This document shows, piece by piece, positions 51,086 through 59,821 of a stretch of 64,000 bases of DNA. This stretch comes from an uncultured Prevotellaceae bacterium. Its GTDB lineage: Bacteria; Bacteroidota; Bacteroidia; Bacteroidales; Bacteroidaceae. The position numbers and the translations under genes are program-made. The notes below the pieces were generated by a model, which saw only the letters and a program-made list of their open reading frames with translations, ran no database searches and was not told the DNA's origin. How positions within the stretch are numbered: the stretch's first letter is position 1; every line of letters starts with the position of its first letter. The DNA lies in NCBI GenBank assembly GCA_900316685.1, contig ONDS01000013.1, positions 1-64,000 on the forward strand, read 5' to 3'.

Positions 51086-54000
51086 TTATTTGCGAAGGGT
51101 CTTCTTGCCGTTCTGGATCACCACACCGCGGTACGACGAGCCCACGCGCTGACCGCTGAGGTTGTAAGCCGGAGCATCGGCATCGTTGCCGGCATCGACA
51201 CTGGTGATACCTGTGGTGGCACCGTCGGGCACAAGGTTCATCTCAGCATCGAACACATAGCCGTTGGCAGCCTCCCAAGCCTCGTAGTTGGGCAGGATGA
51301 GGAAAGCCTTCTTGGCACCGTTCTGGAACGGGCCGCCGTCGGGAGCGCCCCAGTAGAAGCCTACGTTCTTGCCGTTCTTCGTAGAGAGCTTGTAATACCT
51401 CACTTGGGTCAGACCGAGCCAATTAGGTGTTTCCCCAGCTTCTTCCGTTCCATAGAGGCAAGCGTATTGTCCACGCTCATAAGAACCCTGCAGTTCCGTC
51501 TCTGCCTTCGGGAAGTAGAAGGTGTAGGGCAGCTTGATGGTCTCGTCGGCCTTGAGCACGGCAGCGTAGTCGCCGTTGACCTTCTCGTCGGCTACATATT
51601 CGTGAGCCACATTGAGCACGGGAGGAACACCCGAATTGATCTCATACTCATATTCGTAGTCATAACCCTTCAGGCCGCCCGGCACGTAGTGGTCCCAAGC
51701 TCCGGGGAAGAAGATGGTGGCATAGCCCGTGGAGCCGATCGTCACCTCCTCGCCCTCGCCGTAGATGCTGTTGGCGATGTCGTCCTCGCTGTAACCGTTC
51801 TCAAGCAGATACTCCGTCGAGGCGACGTAGGTGCGGGCGATGTGGGTTACGGAGTGCGTCTTGAAGTAAATGCCGAGTTGTACAGTCACCAGGTCATTTG
51901 TCAGGAACGCCTCTCTCTTGGGCAGGGGTATGAAGACGGTTTGGCAGAAGGGCTGGGCCATGTTGTCTGCCGGCTTAACCTCGGCATTGAGGTCCTGGTC
52001 TTCAAAATTACCCCAATCCGTGACGGCTCTCATAAAGACTCCTATTTTCGAGGAGGTAGGCTTGTCGAACTCTACCACCAAATAATCCAGGTTGTTATAG
52101 GCCATCGAAATGTCTTCCATTTGAATCCCGCCGTACCACAAATTGGGAGCCCAACCATAGTCAACCTCGAAATCGTCTTCCTTCACCTCTCCATCGGTCG
52201 TTACCACTTGGGCGTTCGCCGTGACATTGAGCACCTGATGGGTATCACCCCAGACATCCGCTTCGTCCGTAATCGTCGTCTGGACATTGTTCGGGAGCCA
52301 AGATGCCAACGGAAGCTCCACGAAGTCAATCAACTCCGGATTCTGTACATACTCATCCTCAGGCACGCTTCCGTATTTCCTTGAATTGACGAGACAAACA
52401 TTGCCTATGTTGAACCGTTCACCTTCCGTGGGATTGATGAGGGTGATGTGCTCGATCCAATTCTCCGTTTCGAAGAACTGCTCCCATAAGCCCTCATCGT
52501 CGATCTTCACCACCTTCTGCACGCAGGCAAGTGTCTCGTCGGGCGAGGCGATGTCTGTCACGAAGCTGTAGCTGCCCGAGCTGACCTTGATTTGTGCGGT
52601 ACGGGTGGCGGTAGGCCTACTGAAGCGGACCACGAGGTAGTCGTACTCGTCGGGTTCAAACTCATTGGTCGGGTCGTACTTGAACTGCCAGTCGAGGGTG
52701 CTTTCAGCATCTTGTGGCTTCCAGACGAGATTATTATAAGAACCCGTATTGACTTGAGGCTGGAGCCTGGAATTCATGTAATAGATGCTTTGTGAACGAT
52801 CGTATTGGTTCTGCAGTTGACCCATATACATCAGGCCGTTGTCCGTCAGGTAATCTTCCGTGGCCAAGTACATGCACTTGATCTTCTCTGGGGTTACTTC
52901 ATTCTTGGTGAAGCCGATGAACATGAGCTCTTCCACGTCTTTGTATTTCCATACTGCCGTGGTGCAGTATTTGTCAATCCAGGTGTCGGTGGCATCCCTT
53001 GGAGTGTAGCCACACAAATGCATCAGATAGTCCTGTGTAGGCTCGGCGAATTCCACCACCACATAGCCGTAGTCGTCTCTGTGATCCAGCAAGTATTCAC
53101 TGGCTGGGTCCTTCCAAATGCTCCACATCATGCCGCCGGCCTGGGTGTCGCCGGTGATGGTCTGGTCACTGGCGGTATAATGGAAACTGTTCCAGCCCCA
53201 GAAACCTTCTTCACCATCACCGGCATCATTGGAAATGTCGAGGTCGAAGCGGCCCTCAGCCACGTAGATATGGTTCTGCAGCTGTTCCTCGGTGTAGCCT
53301 TGCTCAAGCAGATAGGCCTTGGTGGCGCAATACGCCTTCGTGGGCTGTGTGCTGGTGCCGCTTATACCGTATCCGAAAAAGAATAGCTCTTTGAAGGTAA
53401 CCTCGGGCAGGGGGATGAAGACGGTCTTCAGGTTGGCATCCGTGCTCACCGTCTCACTGGCATCGCTTTGCGCCCACCAGGGGCTTTCGAATAGGTTGCC
53501 GCCGTATTGCAGGATGAAACTCGCAGCTTCCGTGGTTTGAGAATCAAACTCAAGCACCATGTAGTCGAAATTGTCGAAGTTGGCATACAAGGGACGGTCG
53601 CCCTCGTCAATACCGGAAGCATTATCTTTCGATATCCAGGAGCCGCTCATCTCGGCATAGTCTACCTTGGTCATCCAGTAGGCGGCCTTCACCGTGAAGG
53701 GCACGTATCCACTGTTGGGATTTTGGAAGGCCACTTGCTGGATGGCGTTCTTGCGGGCGGCATCCAAGGGTATCCTGATATAGTGAGAACTGGAGTTCAA
53801 GTCCCACTGAATGGTCTGTGCGTCGCCCTCGGCATACCCCACGAAGGTCTGTACTGTGTAGGTACTGGTTGCTCCCTCTATACCGGCTATCTCAAACACC
53901 AAGTACTCATAGTCGCTGGCATCAAAACCGCCCAACCATTTGCTGGCACCGCCCCATGCGCCGACTTCGTTGAAGTCGATGGTCAGTGTGCCGTCGGTGT

Positions 54001-54487
54001 TTTCCGTCAGGTTGATGCCTTCATCCCACTTGTTCCAGCCGGTGAGCGACAGCTCAGTGGCTACCTCTGGGGTGGCAAGGGTCACTTTAGTGATGGTGAA
54101 TACCGCGTTGCTGCTGAGTAAGAAGACACCTCCCCACCATTGTTTCACATAGGCGGCATCGAGAATCTCCTGCGTGAGCTTCAAGGAGAAATAACCCTTG
54201 GAGGCGAGGAGATCCTGGTCGATAGACCCGATGTATGTCCCTCCCCAGTGACCTTCTTGAAGAGACATCCAATCACCGGGGGTGTTAATGGTGACATAGA
54301 AACGCACCTCTTGGCCTACCTGGGCATTGGCTGCCTGAAGCTGCTCACCGCCATCATCCAGGACATACACGTAGGAGTCGGAATCATTCGACCTACTGAT
54401 AGGCGTGTCCGTCAGAATCACTTCCTCGGCCTGCGTTCCTATGCACATGGATAGGAGTGCAAGTAATAGCATTGTAAATTTTTTCAT
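51086..54487 (-). CDS. Large secreted protein of repeated beta-sandwich modules with C-terminal sorting-like tail
   Basis: The protein has 1133 residues with a signal peptide (about 1-20, ending GTQA). At least five related modules of about 150-180 residues are recognisable from a shared strand: YEYLVFEI, FDYMVLEF, YGYVVVEF, YDYLVVRF and LDYLVVEF, each preceded by a W-rich start and followed by a LLE.GYTEEQL-type end. This looks like carbohydrate-binding or adhesive domains. A distinct domain follows (GYATIFFPGAW...VPGGLKGYDY), then NLSGQRVGSSYRGVVIQ and NGKKTLRK, the Prevotella exported-protein tail. The substrate is unknown. No catalytic motif was found. Confidence 0.75.
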   Translation of the reverse strand: MKKFTMLLLALLSMCIGTQAEEVILTDTPISRSNDSDSYVYVLDDGGEQLQAANAQVGQEVRFYVTINTPGDWMSLQEGHWGGTYIGSIDQDLLASKGYFSLKLTQEILDAAYVKQWWGGVFLLSSNAVFTITKVTLATPEVATELSLTGWNKWDEGINLTENTDGTLTIDFNEVGAWGGASKWLGGFDASDYEYLVFEIAGIEGATSTYTVQTFVGYAEGDAQTIQWDLNSSSHYIRIPLDAARKNAIQQVAFQNPNSGYVPFTVKAAYWMTKVDYAEMSGSWISKDNASGIDEGDRPLYANFDNFDYMVLEFDSQTTEAASFILQYGGNLFESPWWAQSDASETVSTDANLKTVFIPLPEVTFKELFFFGYGISGTSTQPTKAYCATKAYLLEQGYTEEQLQNHIYVAEGRFDLDISNDAGDGEEGFWGWNSFHYTASDQTITGDTQAGGMMWSIWKDPASEYLLDHRDDYGYVVVEFAEPTQDYLMHLCGYTPRDATDTWIDKYCTTAVWKYKDVEELMFIGFTKNEVTPEKIKCMYLATEDYLTDNGLMYMGQLQNQYDRSQSIYYMNSRLQPQVNTGSYNNLVWKPQDAESTLDWQFKYDPTNEFEPDEYDYLVVRFSRPTATRTAQIKVSSGSYSFVTDIASPDETLACVQKVVKIDDEGLWEQFFETENWIEHITLINPTEGERFNIGNVCLVNSRKYGSVPEDEYVQNPELIDFVELPLASWLPNNVQTTITDEADVWGDTHQVLNVTANAQVVTTDGEVKEDDFEVDYGWAPNLWYGGIQMEDISMAYNNLDYLVVEFDKPTSSKIGVFMRAVTDWGNFEDQDLNAEVKPADNMAQPFCQTVFIPLPKREAFLTNDLVTVQLGIYFKTHSVTHIARTYVASTEYLLENGYSEDDIANSIYGEGEEVTIGSTGYATIFFPGAWDHYVPGGLKGYDYEYEYEINSGVPPVLNVAHEYVADEKVNGDYAAVLKADETIKLPYTFYFPKAETELQGSYERGQYACLYGTEEAGETPNWLGLTQVRYYKLSTKNGKNVGFYWGAPDGGPFQNGAKKAFLILPNYEAWEAANGYVFDAEMNLVPDGATTGITSVDAGNDADAPAYNLSGQRVGSSYRGVVIQNGKKTLRK

Positions 54488-54535
54488 GTTGTTAAGTTTT
54501 TGGTTATTATGTTTTTTATGTTTTTGTTTCCTTAT

Positions 54536-54695
54536 TGTTGTTATTGATTGTTATTGATTGTTGTTGATTGTTGTTGATTGTTGTGTTGATATTTTGGTTG
54601 TTTTTTTATGGTTTTTGTTTTCTTGTTGTTTTTTATATTATAATTGTTCTTGCTGCTTTTCTTCATTATTAAACAACAAAAGCTATGCAAATATA
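54536..54695 (-). promoter_or_regulatory. Leader with TTGTTRTTGA repeats and promoter of the 1133-residue protein
   Basis: A -7 box TATATTTG is read on the minus strand at 54688-54695 (CAAATATA on the plus), giving a leader of about 195 nt before the ATG at 54487. Inside it lie about five copies of a 10-bp unit TTGTTGTTGA/TTGTTATTGA (54536-54590). No structure resembling a known riboswitch was recognised. Confidence 0.55.
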
Positions 54696-54762
54696 ATCAT
54701 TTTTCCCGAATGATGGTGCATCAAATCGGGAAAAATGATGAAATCCTATGTTTTTAGTAAAA

Positions 54763-54838
54763 AATCCCCATTAAAAAGCCTCTAAAATCTCCATTAAAAC
54801 GCCTCTAAAATCCCCATTAAAAAGCCTCTAAATCCCCC
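54763..54838. repeat. 23-bp tandem repeat, 3 copies
   Basis: Three copies of a unit starting AATCCCCATTAAAAAGCCTC lie between the secreted protein and the next gene. The middle copy differs at two positions. Confidence 0.85.
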
Positions 54839-54870
54839 TCAGTACCGCCTCCTTTGGCTAAAGTTCATTC

Positions 54871-55018
54871 GCTCCTTTTCCAAATCATGCAATCATCTCC
54901 CCTCCTTTTCCAAATCATGCAAATATCTCCCCTCCTTTTTTCCAATCATGCAAACATCTCCCCTCCTTTTCCAAAGGAGGGGGTAGGGGTGGTTTGTCAA
55001 AAAAATGTCCCAACCTCT
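54871..55018. repeat. 30-bp tandem repeat merging into a dyad element
   Basis: Three copies of a unit starting CTCCTTTTCCAAATCATGCA begin at 54872, 54902 and 54932. The fourth start (54963) leads into a complete dyad element (CCAAAGGAGG, then GTAGGGGTGGTTTG) and the shared tail TGTCCCAACCTCTTGAACAT. This is a second independent case of left-half amplification of the element. Confidence 0.9.
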
Positions 55019-55038
55019 TGAACATTCAACGTAAAAAA

Positions 55039-55791
55039 TCATTGGAAGTTCCTGATACGCACCTCGATGCCCGAACCTTCCATGGCTTGTTCCATGGCAT
55101 CCTCGGGAGTGTCGCCGAAGTGGTAGGGATACAGCACCTTGGGCTTCACCATGTCGGCGGCACGCCGCAACTGCGACGGCAGCATCGTGTAGGGTTGGTT
55201 GCACGGCAGGAAGGCGATGTCGATATCCTTCACCTCGTTCATCTCCTCGATGTCCTCGGTGTCGCCGGCGATGTACAGGCGCAGACCGTCCAACTCGAGG
55301 ATGAACCCATTGTCGCGGCCCTTGGGGTGGAACTGCAAATGGCCCTCCGTGGTGTTGTAGGCGGGCACCGCCCACAGCATGATGTCGTCGGACAGGCGCA
55401 GGCTGTCGCCGTTGGCCATTACCTCGCCCCGACCCAGAATGGCGGCGGAGTTCTTGTTCGTCACGATGACCGTCGATGCCTTCGACAACTGCTCCACGGC
55501 CTTGCCGTCTAAATGGTCGTAGTGCTCATGTGTGATGAGGATGTAGTCGGCCTTGGGCATCTGCGTGTAGTCGGTGTAGGGTGGTGTGGCGTCGATCACG
55601 GGGTCTACCTGTATCTCTACCTCGCCGAAACGAATCTCCATACTGGCGTGCTTGATGGGGATGATTGTCACCTCTTTTCCTGATTGGGTCTTGAATGTAT
55701 CCATAGTACTTGTGTTTTGTGATTGCGTCGACTGGCAGCCCAGCGTCAGGGCGCCCAACGACAATAATGATATAAGTGTTGACAGTTTCAT
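55039..55791 (-). CDS. Metallo-beta-lactamase fold lipoprotein hydrolase
   Basis: From the ATG at 55791 the protein has 250 residues. The signal peptide ends in a lipobox with C19 (LGALTLGCQ). The metal site THEHYDHLDG holds H88, H90, D92 and H93, followed by IAGDTED and a late YPYHFGD. This is the UlaG/RomA-like branch of the fold, with hydrolase activity on an unknown phosphoester or lactone. It would be exposed in the periplasm or at the surface. The frame extends 56 codons upstream but the promoter (55857-55888) is inside that stretch. Confidence 0.87.
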   Translation of the reverse strand: MKLSTLISLLSLGALTLGCQSTQSQNTSTMDTFKTQSGKEVTIIPIKHASMEIRFGEVEIQVDPVIDATPPYTDYTQMPKADYILITHEHYDHLDGKAVEQLSKASTVIVTNKNSAAILGRGEVMANGDSLRLSDDIMLWAVPAYNTTEGHLQFHPKGRDNGFILELDGLRLYIAGDTEDIEEMNEVKDIDIAFLPCNQPYTMLPSQLRRAADMVKPKVLYPYHFGDTPEDAMEQAMEGSGIEVRIRNFQ

Positions 55792-55856
55792 AATGATATT
55801 CTCTCTAATGGTTCCAATCATGTCCTTCCTTTCTTCGAAAGCCTTTTTCTCCGTTG

Positions 55857-55888
55857 CAAATATACTTCTTTCTTCCGAATAATCCAAA
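55857..55888 (-). promoter_or_regulatory. Promoter of the MBL lipoprotein
   Basis: CAAATATA (55857-55864) and CAAA (55885-55888) read on the minus strand as TTTG, 20 bp, TATATTTG, an exact consensus match. The leader to the ATG at 55791 is about 60 nt. Confidence 0.75.
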
Positions 55889-56458
55889 TTTAGAACTGTT
55901 CTATTTATACTTTTTCCATCACGAATGTCAGGATAATCGAATAGGCAAGTCTTCATCATCTGAAAGTCATGACAATCTTTATTCGCACATTCTCTTATTC
56001 GTAATAATAAATAGAAATCGCCTGTTTTTTTGAATTATGCAAACGATTGTCTGGTAAATAGTGCGATTATAGGTCCTTTTCCTTTCTTCAGCCAATTGTT
56101 TGTCATTAATTTTGCACCGCTTTTCCGGAAGTATTGGCCAGTGTAGGGTCGGTGCCTTGTGCCCGCCCGCAAAAAAACCAAAAATAGACGCATCAATAAG
56201 GAATAATTCAATAGGTAGATAATTCAACTTCCTCTGTCTTCTTCTAACTCCTTTCATCTACAAGGCAAGCGGAGCTTGCGGAAGTTGAATAGATAGGATT
56301 CATTTCAGTAGGTAAATAGTATAAGCAAATAGTAATAGTAGCATTAGGAATGGTAATTTCGTGAAAACACGTAGGTCGTTATTTGTTCCTTGGAACAGAA
56401 ACCACCATCCGCCTGTGGGTCGAGAGATAACATATCTTGAGAACCGCCGGCGATTTTT
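55889..56458. other. Gene-poor spacer with a nested inverted repeat
   Basis: No supported gene. TTCAACTTCC (56223-56232) and GGAAGTTGAA (56280-56289) form an exact 10-bp inverted repeat enclosing a smaller perfect hairpin GCAAGC-GGA-GCTTGC (56265-56279). A 92-codon reading frame on the minus strand (55979-56257) shows no recognisable domain. A plus-strand TAATTTTG at 56107-56114 lacks an upstream element and a downstream gene. Nothing else was seen. Confidence 0.5.
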
Positions 56459-56490
56459 TTTGTGAATTATATTTTTTTTCGTTACTTTTG
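56459..56490 (+). promoter_or_regulatory. Promoter of the ZIP transporter pseudogene
   Basis: TTTG at 56459-56462 and TACTTTTG at 56483-56490 are separated by exactly 20 bp, an ideal consensus. It is still intact although the gene downstream is broken. Confidence 0.75.
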
Positions 56491-56529
56491 CCGCAACCTG
56501 TTGAATAAACCCGTAAATCCATCACACGT

Positions 56530-57113
56530 ATGACTGTTCTGTTCGTCGGTTTGCTGATTCCCTTGCTGGGCACGATGCTCGGCGCGGCCTTCGTCTTCTT
56601 CATGAAGGAAGAGATGTCCGTCCGCCTGCAAAAATCATTGTTGGGCTTCGCCTCGGGCGTCATGGTGGCCTGGCCTTGGCCGTCACCATACACAACCTGC
56701 CCGAGGGCATGGCCGTGGGTGTGGTCTTCGCGGGGGCCGAAGAGGGTGGAGCGGGCATATCCCTGGCGGGTGCCGTAGCCGTGTCGTTGGGTATCGCCAT
56801 ACAGAATGTGCCCGAGGGAGCGATCATCTCCATGCCTATGCGGGCGGCTGGCAACTCGCGATGGCGCTCCTTCGTCATCGGCTCGCTCAGTGGTGCGGTG
56901 GAACCTTTAGGGGCGTTGGCGGTGCTCTTGCTGGCCTCGATGATGATGCCCGTCCTCCCTTATATGCTGGCCTTTGCCGCCGGTGCCATGTTCTATGTCG
57001 TCATCGAGGAACTGATTCCCGAGGCATCTTCAGGCGAGCACAGCAACCTCAGCACCATTGGCTTTGCCATCGGCTTTGTGCTCATGATGGTCCTCGATGT
57101 CGTCATGGGATGA
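56530..57113 (+). pseudogene. ZIP family metal transporter, broken by internal deletion
   Basis: The start (MTVLFVGLLIPLLGTMLGAA, then LLGFASGVMVA, about residues 1-47) is a good ZIP N terminus. Immediately after GVMVA the next codons read WPWPSPYT, while a different frame from 56676 gives AVTIHNLPEGMAVGVVFAG and continues to a full ZIP C terminus (IGFVLMMVLDVVMG, stop at 57113). Between these two points a normal ZIP has about 70 further residues, including a histidine-rich cytoplasmic loop. The missing part is gone and the two halves are in different frames. ZIP proteins import Zn2+ or other divalent metals; this copy should be non-functional. Confidence 0.8.
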
Positions 57114-57331
57114 TAGCACATTGAACATTGAAAATTGAGCATTGAACATTGAACGTTTCTCCACTCCAAACAATTAGACCACGATGATGAGTTCAGGACT
57201 ATTGTCTAAATACCTAAACTCCCAAAATTATTTATTGCACAATTATCAACTAAAAATATACTAAACTGTTAATTTAACTAAATATTATACTATTTCTTAA
57301 CGTTTGTATGTTATCGTTTTAAGAAATCGAC
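57114..57331. repeat. ATTGAACATTGA repeats and AT-rich spacer
   Basis: Four copies of a word near CATTGAACATTGA or CATTGAAAATTGA occupy 57117-57154. Related words occur near 5240, 23.1 and 55.02 kb. The rest is AT-rich; no gene seen. Confidence 0.65.
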
Positions 57332-57339
57332 TACTTTTG
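57332..57339 (+). promoter_or_regulatory. Promoter -7 box of rprX-rprY
   Basis: TACTTTTG, 31 bp before the ATG at 57370. The -33 element is not clean. Confidence 0.5.
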
Positions 57340-57369
57340 CGATACAAAAAAGCAAATATGCGTTAGGAT

Positions 57370-58929
57370 ATGACGAAGAAAACAATCTGGACCATCGCCG
57401 TTATCATGGGATTCTCTTTCCTGGCCCTGCTCTTCCTCCAGCTGAAATACATTCAGCAGATGGCAAGGATGAAGAAGGAACAGTTCGACGAATCGGTCAA
57501 CCGATCGCTCAACCAGGTGTCGAGAAACCTCGAACTCAATGAGACGTTGCGATATCTCGAGCATAATGTGAATGAGACGGAACGAAGGGCACAACAGGCC
57601 GACTCCGTGGCACTCGTGGCTGTAGATGGTGATACCTTGATGCAGCAGTCACACCAGTTCGCCGTCACCGACGATCAGGGCAATGTCTACTCGTCATTCC
57701 AAATGAAGACATCTCGGCTCAAACCGTCTGCCATGCCCAAGGCGATGATTCTCTACAGCGACAAAAACTCGCTCTCGCAGGCCAGCAAGTCGATGAAGGA
57801 AATCGTCAGAAACCGATATGTCTACCAGAAAGCGCTCCTCGACCGCGTGGTCATGAACATCCTCTATTCGGCATCCGAAAAACCGCTCCGAGAAAGGGTC
57901 AACTTCAAACTGCTCGACCAGGACCTCAAGGTGGAACTCATCAGCAACGGCATCAACATACCGTATCACTTCACCGTATCAACGCAGGACGGACGGGAGG
58001 TGTACCGATGCCCCGACTACACCGACGAGGGGGAGGAGAACAGCTATCAGGCGGTACTCTTCCGCAACGACCCTGCCAACAAGATGGGCATGGTGCGCAT
58101 ACACTTCCCCGACATGGACAGCTACATCTTCTCCAGCGTCAAGTTCCTCATACCGTCCATCGTCTTCACCATCGTGCTGCTGGTCACCTTCATCTTCACC
58201 ATCGTGGTCATCTTCCGACAGAAACGATACACGGAGATAAAGAACGACTTCATCAACAATATGACGCACGAACTCAAGACGCCTATCTCCAGCATCTCGC
58301 TCGCGGCGCAGATGCTCAACGATGAGTCGCTGGCCAAGTCGCCGGCAATGCTCAAACATGTGGGCGGCGTCATCGGCGATGAGTCGAAACGACTGCGCTT
58401 CCTCGTCGAAAAGGTGCTCCAGATGTCGATGTTCGACAGGAAAAAGGCGGTGTTCAAACGTAAGGAACTGGATATCAACGAACTGGTGGAGAACGCGGCG
58501 CACAGCTTCCAACTGAGGGTGGAGCATACCGGAGGAAAAATCAATGTGGACATAGAGGCGGTCGACTCGGCCATCTACGTCGACGAGGTGCATTTCACCA
58601 ATATGATATACAACCTCATCGACAACGCCATCAAATACCGCAAACCCGACAAACCGCTCAACCTCACCATCCACACCTGGAACGACAAGGGCAAGCTCTA
58701 CTGCTCCATCGCCGACGATGGCATAGGCATCAAGAAGGACAACCTCAAGAAAATATTCGATAAGTTCTATAGGGTACACACGGGTAATGTGCACGACGTG
58801 AAAGGCTTCGGTCTCGGACTGGCCTACGTCAAGACCATCATCGACCTGCATGAGGGAGAAATCAAGGTGGATAGCGAATATGGAAAGGGCACCAAGTTCA
58901 CCATCTCGCTCCCAGCCATCATCAGCTGA
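57370..58929 (+). CDS. rprX: Sensor histidine kinase RprX
   Basis: The protein has 519 residues, the length of Bacteroides RprX. One N-terminal helix (about 6-23) and a second near 257-280 enclose a periplasmic sensor. The dimerisation/phosphoacceptor box FINNMTHELKTPISSISLAA places the phosphorylated histidine at H300; the ATPase N box NMIYNLIDNAIKY, the DDGIGI and GFGLGLAYVK boxes follow. It phosphorylates the adjacent response regulator. The signal is unknown; the RprXY pair has been linked to tetracycline response in Bacteroides and to stress in Porphyromonas. Confidence 0.93.
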   Translation: MTKKTIWTIAVIMGFSFLALLFLQLKYIQQMARMKKEQFDESVNRSLNQVSRNLELNETLRYLEHNVNETERRAQQADSVALVAVDGDTLMQQSHQFAVTDDQGNVYSSFQMKTSRLKPSAMPKAMILYSDKNSLSQASKSMKEIVRNRYVYQKALLDRVVMNILYSASEKPLRERVNFKLLDQDLKVELISNGINIPYHFTVSTQDGREVYRCPDYTDEGEENSYQAVLFRNDPANKMGMVRIHFPDMDSYIFSSVKFLIPSIVFTIVLLVTFIFTIVVIFRQKRYTEIKNDFINNMTHELKTPISSISLAAQMLNDESLAKSPAMLKHVGGVIGDESKRLRFLVEKVLQMSMFDRKKAVFKRKELDINELVENAAHSFQLRVEHTGGKINVDIEAVDSAIYVDEVHFTNMIYNLIDNAIKYRKPDKPLNLTIHTWNDKGKLYCSIADDGIGIKKDNLKKIFDKFYRVHTGNVHDVKGFGLGLAYVKTIIDLHEGEIKVDSEYGKGTKFTISLPAIIS

Positions 58930-59044
58930 ACAAAAAACAAGAGACAGAAGAGGAGTCTGAACTCCAGAACTCCCAAAGTAATGTCTAAACTCCCAAACTC
59001 CCGATCTCCTAAAAAATAAATATCAACCTTTAATACAAACGACT

Positions 59045-59746
59045 ATGGACGAGAAATTGAAAATCTTATTGTGCGAAGACGACGAGAACCTCGGTATGCT
59101 GCTTCGCGAGTATCTCCAAGCCAAAGGGTTTATGGCTGAGTTGTGCCCCGACGGAGAAGCCGGATACAAGGCTTTCCTGAAGAGCAAGTTCGATATCTGC
59201 GTGCTCGATGTGATGATGCCTAAAAAGGATGGATTCACGCTGGCACAGGAAATTAGGCAGGCCAACGCCGAAATTCCCATCATCTTCCTCACAGCCAAAC
59301 AGCTCAAGGAGGATATCCTCGAAGGATTCAAGATCGGCGCCGACGACTATATCACCAAACCCTTCTCCATGGAGGAACTGGTGCTCCGCATCGAGGCCAT
59401 ATTGCGACGCGTAAGAGGAAAGAAGAACAAGGAGAGCACGCTCTACCATATCGGACGCTTCACCTTCGACACACAGAAGCAACTGCTCACCCTCGGCGAG
59501 AAACAGACCAAACTCACCACCAAAGAGAACGAACTGCTCGCACTGCTCTGCAGCCATGCCAACGAGATACTCCAGCGCGACTTCGCACTGAAGACCATCT
59601 GGATCGACGACAACTACTTCAACGCCCGCTCCATGGATGTCTATATCACCAAACTGCGTAAACACCTCAAGGACGACCCGCAGATAGAAATCATCAACAT
59701 CCACGGCAAAGGTTACAAACTCATCACACCCGAAGAGGAACTGTAA
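59045..59746 (+). CDS. rprY: OmpR-type response regulator RprY
   Basis: The protein has 233 residues. The start MDEKLKILLCEDDENLGMLL and the stretch IPIIFLTAKQLKEDILEGFK are near-identical to what I recall of Bacteroides RprY. The receiver domain has acidic residues E11-D13 and phospho-acceptor D55 in CVLDVMMPKKDG. The winged-helix DNA-binding domain covers about 135-230 (SMDVYITKLRKHL, GKGYKLI). It is separated from rprX by about 115 bp that contain repeat-like words with CTCCCAAACTCC. Confidence 0.95.
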   Translation: MDEKLKILLCEDDENLGMLLREYLQAKGFMAELCPDGEAGYKAFLKSKFDICVLDVMMPKKDGFTLAQEIRQANAEIPIIFLTAKQLKEDILEGFKIGADDYITKPFSMEELVLRIEAILRRVRGKKNKESTLYHIGRFTFDTQKQLLTLGEKQTKLTTKENELLALLCSHANEILQRDFALKTIWIDDNYFNARSMDVYITKLRKHLKDDPQIEIINIHGKGYKLITPEEEL

Positions 59747-59821
59747 GGAAGGGGGAGGGGCAATCCCTCCCTTCCTTGTCTCACAAACTTTTTCCACTAA
59801 CTTATTATTATAATTAAAACA

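Noticed and set aside
54488-54695. Riboswitch in the 195-nt leader
   Set aside because: The leader is dominated by T/G repeats and shows no conserved riboswitch core that I recognise.
55979-56257. Minus-strand frame of 92 codons
   Set aside because: No domain, no promoter and no ribosome site. It includes the inverted repeat region and is probably random.
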